From contig MWEG01000117.1 in assembly GCA_002070945.1 (NCBI GenBank), positions 140,885 through 204,884 of the forward strand: a DNA stretch of 64,000 bases, given 5' to 3'. The first letter of the stretch is position 1. Every line of letters starts with the position of its first letter. Source of the DNA: Lentisphaerae bacterium ADurb.Bin082. GTDB taxonomy: Bacteria; Verrucomicrobiota; Lentisphaeria; Oligosphaerales; Oligosphaeraceae. The translations under genes were made by a program, and so were the position numbers. Of the stretch, positions 34,841 through 43,351 are shown in pieces. Under the pieces are notes generated by a model that did no database searches, was not told the DNA's origin, and saw only the letters and a program-made list of their open reading frames with translations.

Positions 34841-35929
34841 TCATGATAGTCTGGATGATTGCCTTTCCATGAGTTGAGCCTTGACAAGATGCAGTTTTGG
34901 GGCAGGGGTGTCGCCGGCGATGATGCTTTGGGTCAGTTCGTAGAGGGCGGCGGCGCTTTCCTGGGCGTTGTGGTTGATGGAGGAGAGCGCTGGGCGCATG
35001 AACGTGCAGAAGACCTCGTCGTCCCGCCCGAAGAGCCAGATGTCGTCCGGCACGTTGACGCCGTGTTCCTGGAGTGCATTGGACAATGGCGCGACGATGA
35101 TGTCTTCCGCGAAAAAGGCGTCGGCGCGAACCTCAAGCAGTTGCGAGGCCATCACCTTGCAGTCTCGTCCACGCTTGTTGGCGTTTGTCTTGGGTAAGAG
35201 CAGTTCTGGCTGGAGGGGCATGCCTGCTTCTTGCAGGGCTCTGGCATATCCGGCCACGTATTGCTTGGTGTAGAATGGCGTCGAGGTCATAAGGGCGATG
35301 CGTCGTCTTCCTGCTGCCAGGCTGCGTTGGGTGAGGGTGTAGTAGCAGTCTTCCCAGTCCGCGTCAACGGCTGGGAATGACGGCGCTGGCGAGTTCTCTT
35401 CGCCGTACAGGACGATGTTGGCGAATTGGCGCAGATGCGGATACAGGTTGAAGTCGCAATGCGGGTAGGCATGCGCGAAAGCCACGACGGCGGCTGGGTT
35501 GTAGGCTTGGAAGTCGTTGAGCAGCTGCCGGAAGTTCTCCTCGTCGTCATGCGCCTGTCCGACCAGGCAGCGATAGCCGTCGTTGGCGGCCAGATTCTCG
35601 AATCGGCGGAACACCTCCCAATAGGCGGAGTTGGCTTGGGTGTCGATGAGGACGCCGATGATGCGGCTTTTGCCTTTGGCCAGTATCTGCGCTGCGACGT
35701 TCGGATAGTAGTCCAGCTGTCGAGCGATGGCACGGACGCGCTCGGCAGTCTCTTCGCTGACGCGGATGCTGCTGTCACGCCGGTCATTGAGGACGGCGCT
35801 GACAACCGAGTAGGAGACGCCAGCAGCGTCGGCAATGTCAATCATGCGGACGCGCTGCGGTTTTTTATGTTGGCTGGGGGATGGCGGCACGGTGTCGGTT
35901 CTTAGGTTAGTATTCCAGTTGATAGACAT
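34841..35929 (-). CDS. LacI/GalR-family transcriptional regulator
   Basis: ATG 35929 gives 362 residues; a TTG at 35938 is also in frame. Residues about 30-50 are the LacI helix-turn-helix and hinge start (IDIADAAGVSYSVVSAVLND), followed by YYPNVAAQILAKGKSRIIGV and a periplasmic-binding-protein-like effector domain (IALMTSTPFYTKQYVAGYAR, VNVPDDIWLFGRDDEVFCTF, PALSSINHNAQESAAALYEL). The gene starts inside the end of the upstream glycosidase-like gene (overlap 35907-35929) and is followed by another such gene, so regulator and enzymes share one transcript. It should control the operon in response to a sugar; the half-site cluster at 38773-38798 is the probable operator. Confidence 0.93.
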   Translation of the reverse strand: MSINWNTNLRTDTVPPSPSQHKKPQRVRMIDIADAAGVSYSVVSAVLNDRRDSSIRVSEETAERVRAIARQLDYYPNVAAQILAKGKSRIIGVLIDTQANSAYWEVFRRFENLAANDGYRCLVGQAHDDEENFRQLLNDFQAYNPAAVVAFAHAYPHCDFNLYPHLRQFANIVLYGEENSPAPSFPAVDADWEDCYYTLTQRSLAAGRRRIALMTSTPFYTKQYVAGYARALQEAGMPLQPELLLPKTNANKRGRDCKVMASQLLEVRADAFFAEDIIVAPLSNALQEHGVNVPDDIWLFGRDDEVFCTFMRPALSSINHNAQESAAALYELTQSIIAGDTPAPKLHLVKAQLMERQSSRLS

Positions 35930-38732
35930 GCACGTCAAAGGGCGCGAAGTTGTCGCTGATGCCGTCTTTGGCGTCGAGGGTGCGGTTTTCGAAAAGGACG
36001 GTGACTTTTTTCAGCCCGGCGAGCGGAATCTTAGCTTGGACGGCTTCTGGCGAGGAGTTGGCGGCGAGCAGGATTTTCGGTCCGGCGTTGTCTTTCAGGA
36101 GGCAGGAGATGGACGGGAAGCCGAGGCCATCCTTGGTCGGGCCTGAGGTGACGGTTGCCTTGGGTTGGTTTTTGGCGTTTCGGGATGTCAGCGCGTCTTG
36201 CAGCTGAGCGAGTTCGCCGGCGACTGAGCAGATGAGCTGCCATTGTTCCGGGGTGTGGGTCACGCCGTGGTTCTTGCCGCGTCCGCCGTAGGTGTACCAG
36301 GTCACGCCGTGGGCGCCGTGGATGATGGACAAGTAGGTCATGGCGCGCTGTTCGGCGTGCGTCGGATAGCGCTGCCAGCCCCAGCCCTCGAAATGCTGGA
36401 TGATCGCCCAGATGGATTTGACTGGATGGCCTGCCAACTTAAGGTCTTCGTAGATGGTCTTCATGTCTTGGATGACTTGCGGCACTTCGGTTGGCGTGGG
36501 CGTGGCGCCGTGCATAGGATAGATTTCCGGGAGGAAGGAGTCGGTGGCGTGAACGTAAGTGGTGTAGTTGCTGTTGCCGCCGCCACCCCCGCCGACGCCG
36601 TCCGCCTGGGTGGTGAGATGCGCATTGTCCATCGCGTGGCAGAGCAGATGGTTTTTGCGGACGACTTCCGGCGGGATGTGCATGGACGTGTCATCGCCAA
36701 GATACCAGGCCAGGATGGAGGTGCGCCGTTTTTCGCTCTGGAAATTATTCACGTCGCTTTTTGTAATCCAGAGCTTGATGCCATGCCGGTCAGCGGCGTT
36801 GAGGAATTCGGTGAACTCTTCGTTTCTGGCGCTGTTGTAGGTATGGGCGAAGTTGAAGCCAGCGTCCTTGAGACCTTGGAAAGCCACATCAAAGCTATTG
36901 TTATTGAAGTCTTTTTTCCAGACGGCGTAGAGGCCGATAGGGAAGAATGGCTTGCCGTCAATGAGCACGAAGCCATCGTCCCGCATGGTCACGATGTTCG
37001 AGGTCGCTGGCTTGTCATAGAGGATGATGCGTTCTTCATCAAGTCGGCATCCGGCCATGTCTTCGGCCATGATGCGCACCGTGTGCAGGTTCAATCTGCC
37101 AGTGAGGTCTTCCTTTCCTGCTGGCCCTTCGAACTTGACTTCCAGGATGTCAAAATAGTGTCCATCGTAGAGGTTTGGGGTGTCGAAGCCGAACCTGATC
37201 GTGGCGGTGACGGCGTTGGCTGGCGAGGTCACTGTCAGTTCACAATTTTTCCAGACCGTGCATTCTGCCCCCAGTTCAAAGGACACGGGCTTCCCGATGA
37301 CGTTTTGCTCAGCGTCGCGCCAGGTGATGACGTTGTGCTTGCCCTTGTTGCCGAAGAGCGGCACGTCATGCCGGACGGTGAAGAGAAGCCGGTAGGTCTG
37401 GTTGGGCAGGACTGGCGCTGGCCATGACGTCAAACTGAAGGAGGTGTCGACGTTTGGCTTGTCGCGGGTGACCCGGAGGGCGGACGGCTCGTCAGGAGGT
37501 TCGGTGAAAGTCAGTGCGCCGACGTAATTCGTGCGCTGCCAGCTTCTGGGACTGGTAGAGAATCCGGGTGGCTTGATGGGCTGTTCAGGCTGGTAGGTGA
37601 AGACGCCGTTGCTGGCAGTGAGTTTGGCGGTCAGGTCAATATCATCCAGGAAGAACTTCACGGAAGGCTTGACCAGGAGTGACTGATCATCCAGCCTGAA
37701 TTGGATAGGCGCCATGGTGTCTTCGGTTGGGGATTGGCTGAGCATTGTGAGGACGGGCGGCGCTTTGTCTCCCACGACGTAGTCAGCGTCCTTAGTTCCA
37801 GCGATAGTGACAGCCTTGAGAACTGGAGTTGCGGTCTTGTTTGAAGTCAGCGTGGCCTGGTAGCGAATCCACTTGTGCTTGGCCGGCGTGGCGGCGAGCT
37901 TTTGGCCTTGGGGCTCGGTGTAGAAGGATTGCGGGGAAACGTCCGGCCCGTGGAAAGGCGTCCAGGTTCCTGGCTTGCCTTGGGCATCGTCAGCAGTGGC
38001 GATCTGGAATGTCACGGACGTGCCAGGCGGGCATTCAGCGTCCCAGGCGATGGACGGCTCGGCCGTGAGCGGCAGGGGTGACGACAGGAAGGTGGCCTTG
38101 GGGTGGCAAGGCGAGTCTTGCGGCTTCAGCCTGAACTGGCAGCCGGAGATGGCGAGGAAGTCGCCGGGATTGAAGTTCGGCCTGTCGCCGCCAAGATAGA
38201 TGACCGCCTGGGCGGCAGTAGCTGGCGTACGTCCTTCGATGATGGATTCAATCCATTCATCAGGGCGGGTGTCAAAGCCGAAGCGATGGGGTTCTTCAAG
38301 GGGCTCGCCCTTGGCGTCAAGCCATTGCAACTTGGTGTTATAGAGTCCTTTGTGCCCGGTCGGACGAAGGAAGGAAAGGGAGCTGCGAGCGCGGATGGTG
38401 AAGGTGTAGTCGCTATCGCCGGTGACGGCAAACGGCTTGCTTTCGATTTCCCAGGCAGTGTCGCATTTCTCGCCTTTGAGTTCCGCCAGAAATACGGCTT
38501 CGCCTTCGTAAGTCGCACAACCCAGGGTGAGCTTGTTCTCATAATTGACTAGCGGAGAGACCCATTGCGCCAAGCCAGTGGCAAAGGAGGAGTCAAAGAG
38601 AAGCGTCCCTTGACGGTCGATGTAAATCACGCCGTCGCGACAGCGCAGGTTAGTCGGCTCAAAGATGGGATAGCCGAAAGCGTTCAAGGCGGCAAGCAGC
38701 ACCAGGGACAAGGCCAGTTGGCGGATTCGCAT
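35907..38732 (-). CDS. Secreted clan-A glycosidase-like protein (paralogue 2)
   Basis: ATG 38732, preceded by CAGGAGAGTTCTCCC, gives 941 residues with signal peptide MRIRQLALSLVLLAALNAFG; the frame extends to 38834 but without a better start. It is a longer paralogue of the gene at 32342. The N-terminal beta domain (FDSSFATGLAQWVSPLVNYE) and TIM barrel (FVLIDGKPFFPIGLYAVWKK, FNFAHTYNSARNEEFTEFLN, SILAWYLGDDTSMH, FLPEIYPMHG, HGVTWYTYGGRGKNHGVTHT) are shared. An additional carbohydrate-binding-like domain lies near residues 410-590 (TFTEPPDEPSALRVTRDKPN). A glycine run (GVGGGGGGNSN) interrupts one barrel loop. First gene of the operon with the LacI-type regulator. Again Asp-Asp stands where clan-A enzymes usually have Glu. 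Confidence 0.83.
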   Translation of the reverse strand: MRIRQLALSLVLLAALNAFGYPIFEPTNLRCRDGVIYIDRQGTLLFDSSFATGLAQWVSPLVNYENKLTLGCATYEGEAVFLAELKGEKCDTAWEIESKPFAVTGDSDYTFTIRARSSLSFLRPTGHKGLYNTKLQWLDAKGEPLEEPHRFGFDTRPDEWIESIIEGRTPATAAQAVIYLGGDRPNFNPGDFLAISGCQFRLKPQDSPCHPKATFLSSPLPLTAEPSIAWDAECPPGTSVTFQIATADDAQGKPGTWTPFHGPDVSPQSFYTEPQGQKLAATPAKHKWIRYQATLTSNKTATPVLKAVTIAGTKDADYVVGDKAPPVLTMLSQSPTEDTMAPIQFRLDDQSLLVKPSVKFFLDDIDLTAKLTASNGVFTYQPEQPIKPPGFSTSPRSWQRTNYVGALTFTEPPDEPSALRVTRDKPNVDTSFSLTSWPAPVLPNQTYRLLFTVRHDVPLFGNKGKHNVITWRDAEQNVIGKPVSFELGAECTVWKNCELTVTSPANAVTATIRFGFDTPNLYDGHYFDILEVKFEGPAGKEDLTGRLNLHTVRIMAEDMAGCRLDEERIILYDKPATSNIVTMRDDGFVLIDGKPFFPIGLYAVWKKDFNNNSFDVAFQGLKDAGFNFAHTYNSARNEEFTEFLNAADRHGIKLWITKSDVNNFQSEKRRTSILAWYLGDDTSMHIPPEVVRKNHLLCHAMDNAHLTTQADGVGGGGGGNSNYTTYVHATDSFLPEIYPMHGATPTPTEVPQVIQDMKTIYEDLKLAGHPVKSIWAIIQHFEGWGWQRYPTHAEQRAMTYLSIIHGAHGVTWYTYGGRGKNHGVTHTPEQWQLICSVAGELAQLQDALTSRNAKNQPKATVTSGPTKDGLGFPSISCLLKDNAGPKILLAANSSPEAVQAKIPLAGLKKVTVLFENRTLDAKDGISDNFAPFDVHVYQLEY

Positions 38733-38772
38733 GGGAGAACTCTCCTGTAAATGATGGTGGATAACAGCGGCA

Positions 38773-38798
38773 ATAATGCGCATTATCACCATAATGCG
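38773..38798. promoter_or_regulatory. Overlapping palindromic half-sites, likely LacI-type operator
   Basis: ATAATGCGCATTAT (38773-38786) is a perfect 14-bp palindrome with the CG/GC centre usual for LacI-family operators. It overlaps CGCATTAT-CACC-ATAATGCG (38779-38798), a second inverted repeat. Three half-sites therefore stand 40-65 bases upstream of the first gene of an operon that itself encodes a LacI-type protein. Confidence 0.7.
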
Positions 38799-38911
38799 GG
38801 TTTCCCGGAATAAAAGCCAAAAACACGGCGCCAACGAGATTTTTCGGTAGCGTGGTCATGGATCAGTCTTCTGTAGTGCCTTTACAAGGCACCAGTTTTA
38901 GGGCACGTCTA

Positions 38912-38931
38912 TCCCCAGGCTGAAGCCTGGG
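38912..38931. repeat. Dispersed AGGCTGAAGCCT palindrome
   Basis: CCCCAGGCTGAAGCCTGGGG forms a hairpin with an 8-9-bp stem. Related AGGCTAAAGCCT is seen at 21538 and the AAGCTAAAGCTT type elsewhere in the window. Confidence 0.6.
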
Positions 38932-39093
38932 GTTAAGCATGGTTAAGCACCTACAGCGCAAAGGGATGTGGACGTTGTGGACGGCGGCTGCTGACGTTTA
39001 GTGGACAGTGGACAATGGACTTTAGTGGACTTTAGTGGATGGTGGCTGTGGTAAGAGTTCAAGGAACCCCTTCTCCCCATTCCCGGCTGCTGT

Positions 39094-41934
39094 TTATTCC
39101 GGCCGCTTGATAGCGTTGTTGTACTCAAGGGCGTTTTCGAGGATTTTGGTGTTTCCGCGCAGGTCTCCGGTGATGATGACCATGCCCTTGCCATGCGGCC
39201 TGGCGATCATGTAGGGTTTTTCCACGCGCTTGGAGTCATACTGGGAGAGGAGAACCTCCCAGGCCTCGGGGACGACCGGCTCAAGGATTCCGGATGGAGC
39301 GGTCTTCAGGGTCTTCCAGACATCGTTGGGGACAGTGGCAAAGGAGGATTTGGTCACCGAGGTGGTTTTCATGATTTTGAGGGCGTCTTCGACGAATTTC
39401 ACCTCAAAGCTCGGGTCGTTGAAATGCAGTGGGAGCTTGTTGATCCAGAAATAGGAGGAGAAAATGGCGACAGCGCCTTCCCGGATGGCGGGGATGAGCT
39501 GCTCTGCGTAGAATTCGGCAGAAAAGTCGTTTTTGTAGGTCTCAATAAAGATAAGCTTGGAGTCGGTCAAGTCAAGTTCGCGGGCGCCGTCAGCGCCGAT
39601 GGCGTGTACGCATTGCCAGCCAGCGTCATAGAGATCGCTTTTGAGGTTATTGAAGCGCGGGTTTTCAAGGTCGCCGCGGCTGATCCAGGCCAGGCGTCGG
39701 TTGGGGTCGGTGTTGGCGCTGAAGATGATGGTGGCACCGGAGGCGACGTCGTGATACAGCGGGACAGGGAAGCCGCTGGCCTCGGGCTTGCTGTTGCGGA
39801 TGACGACGATTTGCCACTGGTCGCCGGGCTTGGGCGTGCTGCCAAGGGACGTGAAGGGAATCTTCAGCTTGAGGCGCCAGCCGTCGGGGATCAGTTCAGT
39901 TCGGGCGTCCAGGGTGGGATTCCAGGAAGTATCTGCGCCGATGGCATCGTAGATGACGCCAGCCGGATTGGCAGCGATTTGCCAGAAAGGCGAAACCTGG
40001 TGGTCGGTAAGGAAGACTTCGACGCTTTCCGGCCCCCAGTTGCCGCGGTCATGGTCATTGAAGTCAGTGGGCAGGGCGGTCCAATCGGGCAATCCGAGGC
40101 AGTCGACTTGGATATTCAGGGCTTCGTCATTCCAGTACATCTTGGTGACGGCCGGCAGGTGGGTTCCTTTTTTGCTGCGCATCGGCAGCCGGGCGGTTTC
40201 GTCGAAACGGTTGTCGCCGGTCAGGTGGGGCAGGCAGGCGGTCACCGCGTTGTCCTTGCTGATCCGGTAGATTTTCTCCCATTTGTCAAACAGGGCTGCT
40301 TCCAAGTCGACTTCTGCCAGCCAACGGCTGTTTTGGGGCTGGTCCCCGAGGACTTGCCGGGCGTCGGCGAACAGTTTTTTCGCTTGTTTGACTAAGTCGT
40401 CATTGAGCAGGGCCTTGGCAGCGCCATCGGGCTTGGCGCCAAAGTAGGTGAGGTGGATGGTCATGGCGTCCCAGGCGGCGGCCATGGCGCGGTGGTAGTC
40501 GAGCAGATGCGGGGCAGCTGGGCCGTAGGCGTGTTGGCACCAGTCGGCGAGCAGTCCGTCAAGGTCGGCGTCGGGATTCCAGAGCAGCTGTGCGTACAGG
40601 TAGTTAGCGAGGCGGTGGGCCTGCTGCATGATGTCGGCGCGGGCAGCGTCACGCGGGTAGCGGACGCTCATTTCCGTCTTCATGTAGACGATGCCGAGGT
40701 CGCGGAAAGCCTTGATTTCATCCTGGAGCATGTACCAGAAGGGCAGGTACATCGGGGCGTTGAACACGTCGAACTCATAGCCATAGATGCCCATGGGCGC
40801 TTTTTCGCGCCAGCGGTTGAGTTCATCCATGGTTTTGTGGTTGAGGGCGCAGTCCGGATTGTCGAGGTTATGGACATAGCAGCGGCTGTACTGGCAATGC
40901 TGGACGTATTCCAGGTCACGCACCGTGGTTTCAGGCACGGCGCGGTATTCCTGGTAGGCGATGCCGCCAAAGGTCATTTCCGGCAGCTGCTCGCGGATTT
41001 TTGGGATTAGTTCGGCATAGTAGTTGAACCAGCGGGAAGATTTGTCGGGATTGGCAGTGCATTGGTCGCATTCGCAACGGGGGACGATGTCAGCCGGGAA
41101 GACATTGAGGTGTTCGAGGTTGTTTTCGCGGGCATAGTTGACGATTTTGTCGACGACGAAATTGGTGAAGTCCGGATTAGACCAGCATCCGGCCTGGCCA
41201 GCTTTATCGTGCTTGCCGTTGATGACGGAGAATAGCTCAGGGTGGGTATCAAAGAGTTTTTCCGAAATGGAGACCTGGTGTCCACCGCCGCCTCGCACCA
41301 GCCCCATGCGGTCGCGGATAGCGATGGTGCGGGAGCCGCGGTTGAGGAAATTGCGGGCCATCCAGATTTCGGTGGGGACGTGGCGATGCAAGAAGCAGGG
41401 GGTCATTTCGCGGTAACGGAAGGCAGCCGTGGAAGTGCGGTCTAAATTGGCGGGAATAGACCAGGCGGTCAAGGTGGGCAGGAATTCGCCGTCGTCGCCA
41501 GGCCAGAACCAACGGCAGGACAGTTCTTCGCGGAGGAAGGAGTAGACGGCATAGAGGGCGGCGCGAGGTTGGTTGCCGACCAGGAGAAGCTTGTCTGCGA
41601 CGTTTTTGACGGCAATCACTTCGCTTGTTCCGTCAGTCAGCTTGAGGCTTTCGGCATGCTCGGCGATTTTGCGTGAGGATTGCGGCGTTCCGATGATGAT
41701 GGCCGGTCCAGGGCGGATAGCGTCATCAAGGGCGATCGGCAATTCGGCGCCAGAGATTTTGCGCAGGGTGGCTTGCAGTTCCTCGGCGGCGTACTGCTCT
41801 GGCGCGGTCGGCTGCGCAGGGATGCGGATTTCCCAGGTAGTCTTGCCATGGTCAAAGAGGGGCGGGAGATCGGTTGCGACACTGACGGCAGCGGCGGCCA
41901 GGAAAGCGGTCATAAGGGCAGGGGCCTTAAACAT
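39094..41934 (-). CDS. Secreted DUF4838 glycosidase-like protein with CBM9-like module
   Basis: ATG 41934 gives 946 residues starting MFKAPALMTAFLAAAAVSVA (signal peptide). Residues 30-150 form the alpha-glucuronidase-type N-domain (PEQYAAEELQATLRKISGAE, RAALYAVYSFLREELSCRWF). DUF4838 motifs follow: HPELFSVINGK, CWSNPDFTNFVVD, VFPADIVPRCECDQCTANPD and GYEFDVFNAPMYLPFWYMLQ. Residues about 600-760 resemble CBM9 (WGPESVEVFLTDHQVSPFWQ, DGWRLKLKIPFTSLG). The last 180 residues look like an amidotransferase/ThuA-like alpha-beta domain (LIFIETYKNDFSAEFYAEQL, RPHGKGMVIITGDLRGN). Many DUF4838 proteins occur in PVC polysaccharide loci; enzymatic activity is not well established. An 85-bp block upstream (41961-42045) is shared with the second DUF4838 gene at 53784. 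Confidence 0.88.
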   Translation of the reverse strand: MFKAPALMTAFLAAAAVSVATDLPPLFDHGKTTWEIRIPAQPTAPEQYAAEELQATLRKISGAELPIALDDAIRPGPAIIIGTPQSSRKIAEHAESLKLTDGTSEVIAVKNVADKLLLVGNQPRAALYAVYSFLREELSCRWFWPGDDGEFLPTLTAWSIPANLDRTSTAAFRYREMTPCFLHRHVPTEIWMARNFLNRGSRTIAIRDRMGLVRGGGGHQVSISEKLFDTHPELFSVINGKHDKAGQAGCWSNPDFTNFVVDKIVNYARENNLEHLNVFPADIVPRCECDQCTANPDKSSRWFNYYAELIPKIREQLPEMTFGGIAYQEYRAVPETTVRDLEYVQHCQYSRCYVHNLDNPDCALNHKTMDELNRWREKAPMGIYGYEFDVFNAPMYLPFWYMLQDEIKAFRDLGIVYMKTEMSVRYPRDAARADIMQQAHRLANYLYAQLLWNPDADLDGLLADWCQHAYGPAAPHLLDYHRAMAAAWDAMTIHLTYFGAKPDGAAKALLNDDLVKQAKKLFADARQVLGDQPQNSRWLAEVDLEAALFDKWEKIYRISKDNAVTACLPHLTGDNRFDETARLPMRSKKGTHLPAVTKMYWNDEALNIQVDCLGLPDWTALPTDFNDHDRGNWGPESVEVFLTDHQVSPFWQIAANPAGVIYDAIGADTSWNPTLDARTELIPDGWRLKLKIPFTSLGSTPKPGDQWQIVVIRNSKPEASGFPVPLYHDVASGATIIFSANTDPNRRLAWISRGDLENPRFNNLKSDLYDAGWQCVHAIGADGARELDLTDSKLIFIETYKNDFSAEFYAEQLIPAIREGAVAIFSSYFWINKLPLHFNDPSFEVKFVEDALKIMKTTSVTKSSFATVPNDVWKTLKTAPSGILEPVVPEAWEVLLSQYDSKRVEKPYMIARPHGKGMVIITGDLRGNTKILENALEYNNAIKRPE

Positions 41935-42250
41935 GAGCAAATGGCCTGTTGATGATGTTGAAAGTAATCGGACACCGATTGATTACTTGGGGTTCCGATA
42001 AGCAGCGGAGCTAGAGCGCCCAGGGTAAGGCGTTTTAGTGGACAGCAATTGTCCCTCGTCTCTGGTGCGCCTTGTCCTGGCGCTCCAGCGCACGTCATCC
42101 TGTTCCGCCTGTATACGTGTCTCCGCCCAGTGCCAGCACTTTAGTGCTGGTTTCACAAGCGCAACGGCAAACGCCCAGAGCGAGGGAAAATCACGGCAAG
42201 CTAAAGCTTGAACTACGTACGCCCCTCGCCCCTTGCCCCTCGCCGCTCAT
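41935..42250. other. Upstream region of the DUF4838 gene
   Basis: The 316 bases hold the conserved block 41961-42045, a GCCAGCACTTTAGTGCTGG hairpin (42131-42149), one GCAAGCTAAAGCTTGAACTA unit (42194-42219) and a CCCCTCGCCCCTTGCCCCTC run (42221-42243). No gene seen. Confidence 0.6.
41961..42045 (-). promoter_or_regulatory. 85-bp block conserved upstream of DUF4838 genes, copy A
   Basis: The block has two nested inverted repeats (AAGTAATC 41962-41969 with GATTACTT 41981-41988, and AATCGG-ACA-CCGATT 41966-41980) and a GCGCC/GGCG hairpin, and it ends in TTTAGTGGACAG. It matches 56232-56314 almost base for base. Confidence 0.65.
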
Positions 42251-43156
42251 TCACACTGCTGAAGCGCTGGCTGCTTCTGGCAGTTCTTGGCTGACATCTT
42301 GGTCGTCATCATCGGTTTCGTTCATGCTTTCCAGTTCGATGATGCCGTCTTCTTCCAGGAGCGAGCGCAGCTTATCCAGGGCCTGGTTTTGGATTTGGCG
42401 GACGCGCTCTCGCGTTCTTCCGATGGTTTTGGAGACTTCTTCCAGTGTTTTGGGTCGTTCTCCGTTCAGTCCGAAGCGCAGCACGAGGATGGTTCGTTCG
42501 CGTTCTTCCAGCTGTTCTGTCAGCATGAGCATGTGCGACAGCGTTTCTTCGTCCTGGATCAGTTCATCTGGCGCCGATGCTTTTTCGTCTGCGATGATGT
42601 CGTGGAATTCGCCGTCTTCGCCATGTTGGATGGGGTCGTGGAGGGAAATGGTCGTGGTTTTGCCTAGGCGGAGGCCGGTGACTGTGCGTTCAGTCAGGTT
42701 GACGGCCACGGAGATTTCCTTGTCGCTCGGGTCGCGGCCCAGTTCTTCGGTCAGCTTGATTTTGGCGGCGTGGATTTTGCTGATTTTGGTGGCTGATTGC
42801 ACTGGGATGCGGATGATCTTGGTCTGGTTGGCGAGGGCGCGGCGCATGGATTGCTTGATCCACCAGGCGGCGTAGCTGCTCAGCTTGGCACCCTTGCTGG
42901 GGTCGAATTTCTCGACGGCGCGCATCAGGCCGATGTTTCCTTCGGAGATCAAGTCCAGGAGGGGCAGGCCTAGTCCCTTGAAGTCATGGGCGATTTTGAC
43001 GACTAGGCGGAGGTTGCTGCGGATGAGGATGGTTCTTGCCTCGGCGTCGCCTTTGGCGATGCGGGCTGCCAGTTCGACTTCCTCGGCAGGGGTGATTAGA
43101 GGATATTGACCGATGTTCTGCATGTAGAGCTTCATCGTATCATTATCAGATAACAT
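42251..43156 (-). CDS. RNA polymerase sigma-70 family factor, tandem copy 2
   Basis: ATG 43156 is preceded by AGGAGG (GGTACAGGAGGTTTGTTTT) and gives 301 residues. Regions in order: 1.2 (DTMKLYMQNIGQYPLITPAE), 2.1-2.4 (RSNLRLVVKIAHDFKGLGLP, DLISEGNIGLMRAVEKFDPS, FSSYAAWWIKQ-type as LSSYAAWWIKQSMRRALANQ), 3 (KISKIHAAKIKLTEELGRDP) and 4 (ERERTILVLRFGLNGERPKT, GRTRERVRQIQNQALDKLRS). There is no long region 1.1, so it looks like a group 2 (RpoS-like) rather than the primary factor. The C-terminal tail is acidic (MNETDDDDQDVSQELPEAAS). The upstream gene at 43352 encodes a close copy; the 195 bases between them contain TGACGTCA and a hairpin. The two probably recognise near-identical promoters. Confidence 0.93.
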   Translation of the reverse strand: MLSDNDTMKLYMQNIGQYPLITPAEEVELAARIAKGDAEARTILIRSNLRLVVKIAHDFKGLGLPLLDLISEGNIGLMRAVEKFDPSKGAKLSSYAAWWIKQSMRRALANQTKIIRIPVQSATKISKIHAAKIKLTEELGRDPSDKEISVAVNLTERTVTGLRLGKTTTISLHDPIQHGEDGEFHDIIADEKASAPDELIQDEETLSHMLMLTEQLEERERTILVLRFGLNGERPKTLEEVSKTIGRTRERVRQIQNQALDKLRSLLEEDGIIELESMNETDDDDQDVSQELPEAASASAV

Positions 43157-43351
43157 AAAACAAACCTCCTGTACCTGGTTCGGTAAAATTGCAAGGGCAA
43201 AGAGCGGTGACGTCATCGCCTCCCTGAACCTGGAGTGAATCAGGGGAGGGGCGGCATAGGGGAGGCGGATGGCGTTGTCCATGAGGCAGGGGCCGCAGTC
43301 AGCAGCCGGGGCGCCTGGTCAAGATAAGGCAATTAGGGCGGGGAGTGCGAT
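43157..43351. other. Spacer between tandem sigma factor genes
   Basis: The spacer contains a TGACGTCA palindrome (43208-43215) in an almost symmetric GGTGACGTCATC, and a hairpin of CCTCCCTGA (43219-43227) with TCAGGGGAGG (43240-43249). No T-run follows, so it may be a leader structure or operator of the downstream sigma gene. Confidence 0.45.

Larger units (their letters stand above)
38733..39093. other. Upstream region of the LacI-linked operon
   Basis: The 361 bases contain the half-site cluster 38773-38798, a CCCCAGGCTGAAGCCTGGGG palindrome (38912-38931) and a run of GTGGAC-type repeats (38970-39045). No gene is seen. A promoter of type TTGGCT, 18 bases, CATTAT may overlap the half-sites on the minus strand but is weak. 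Confidence 0.5.
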
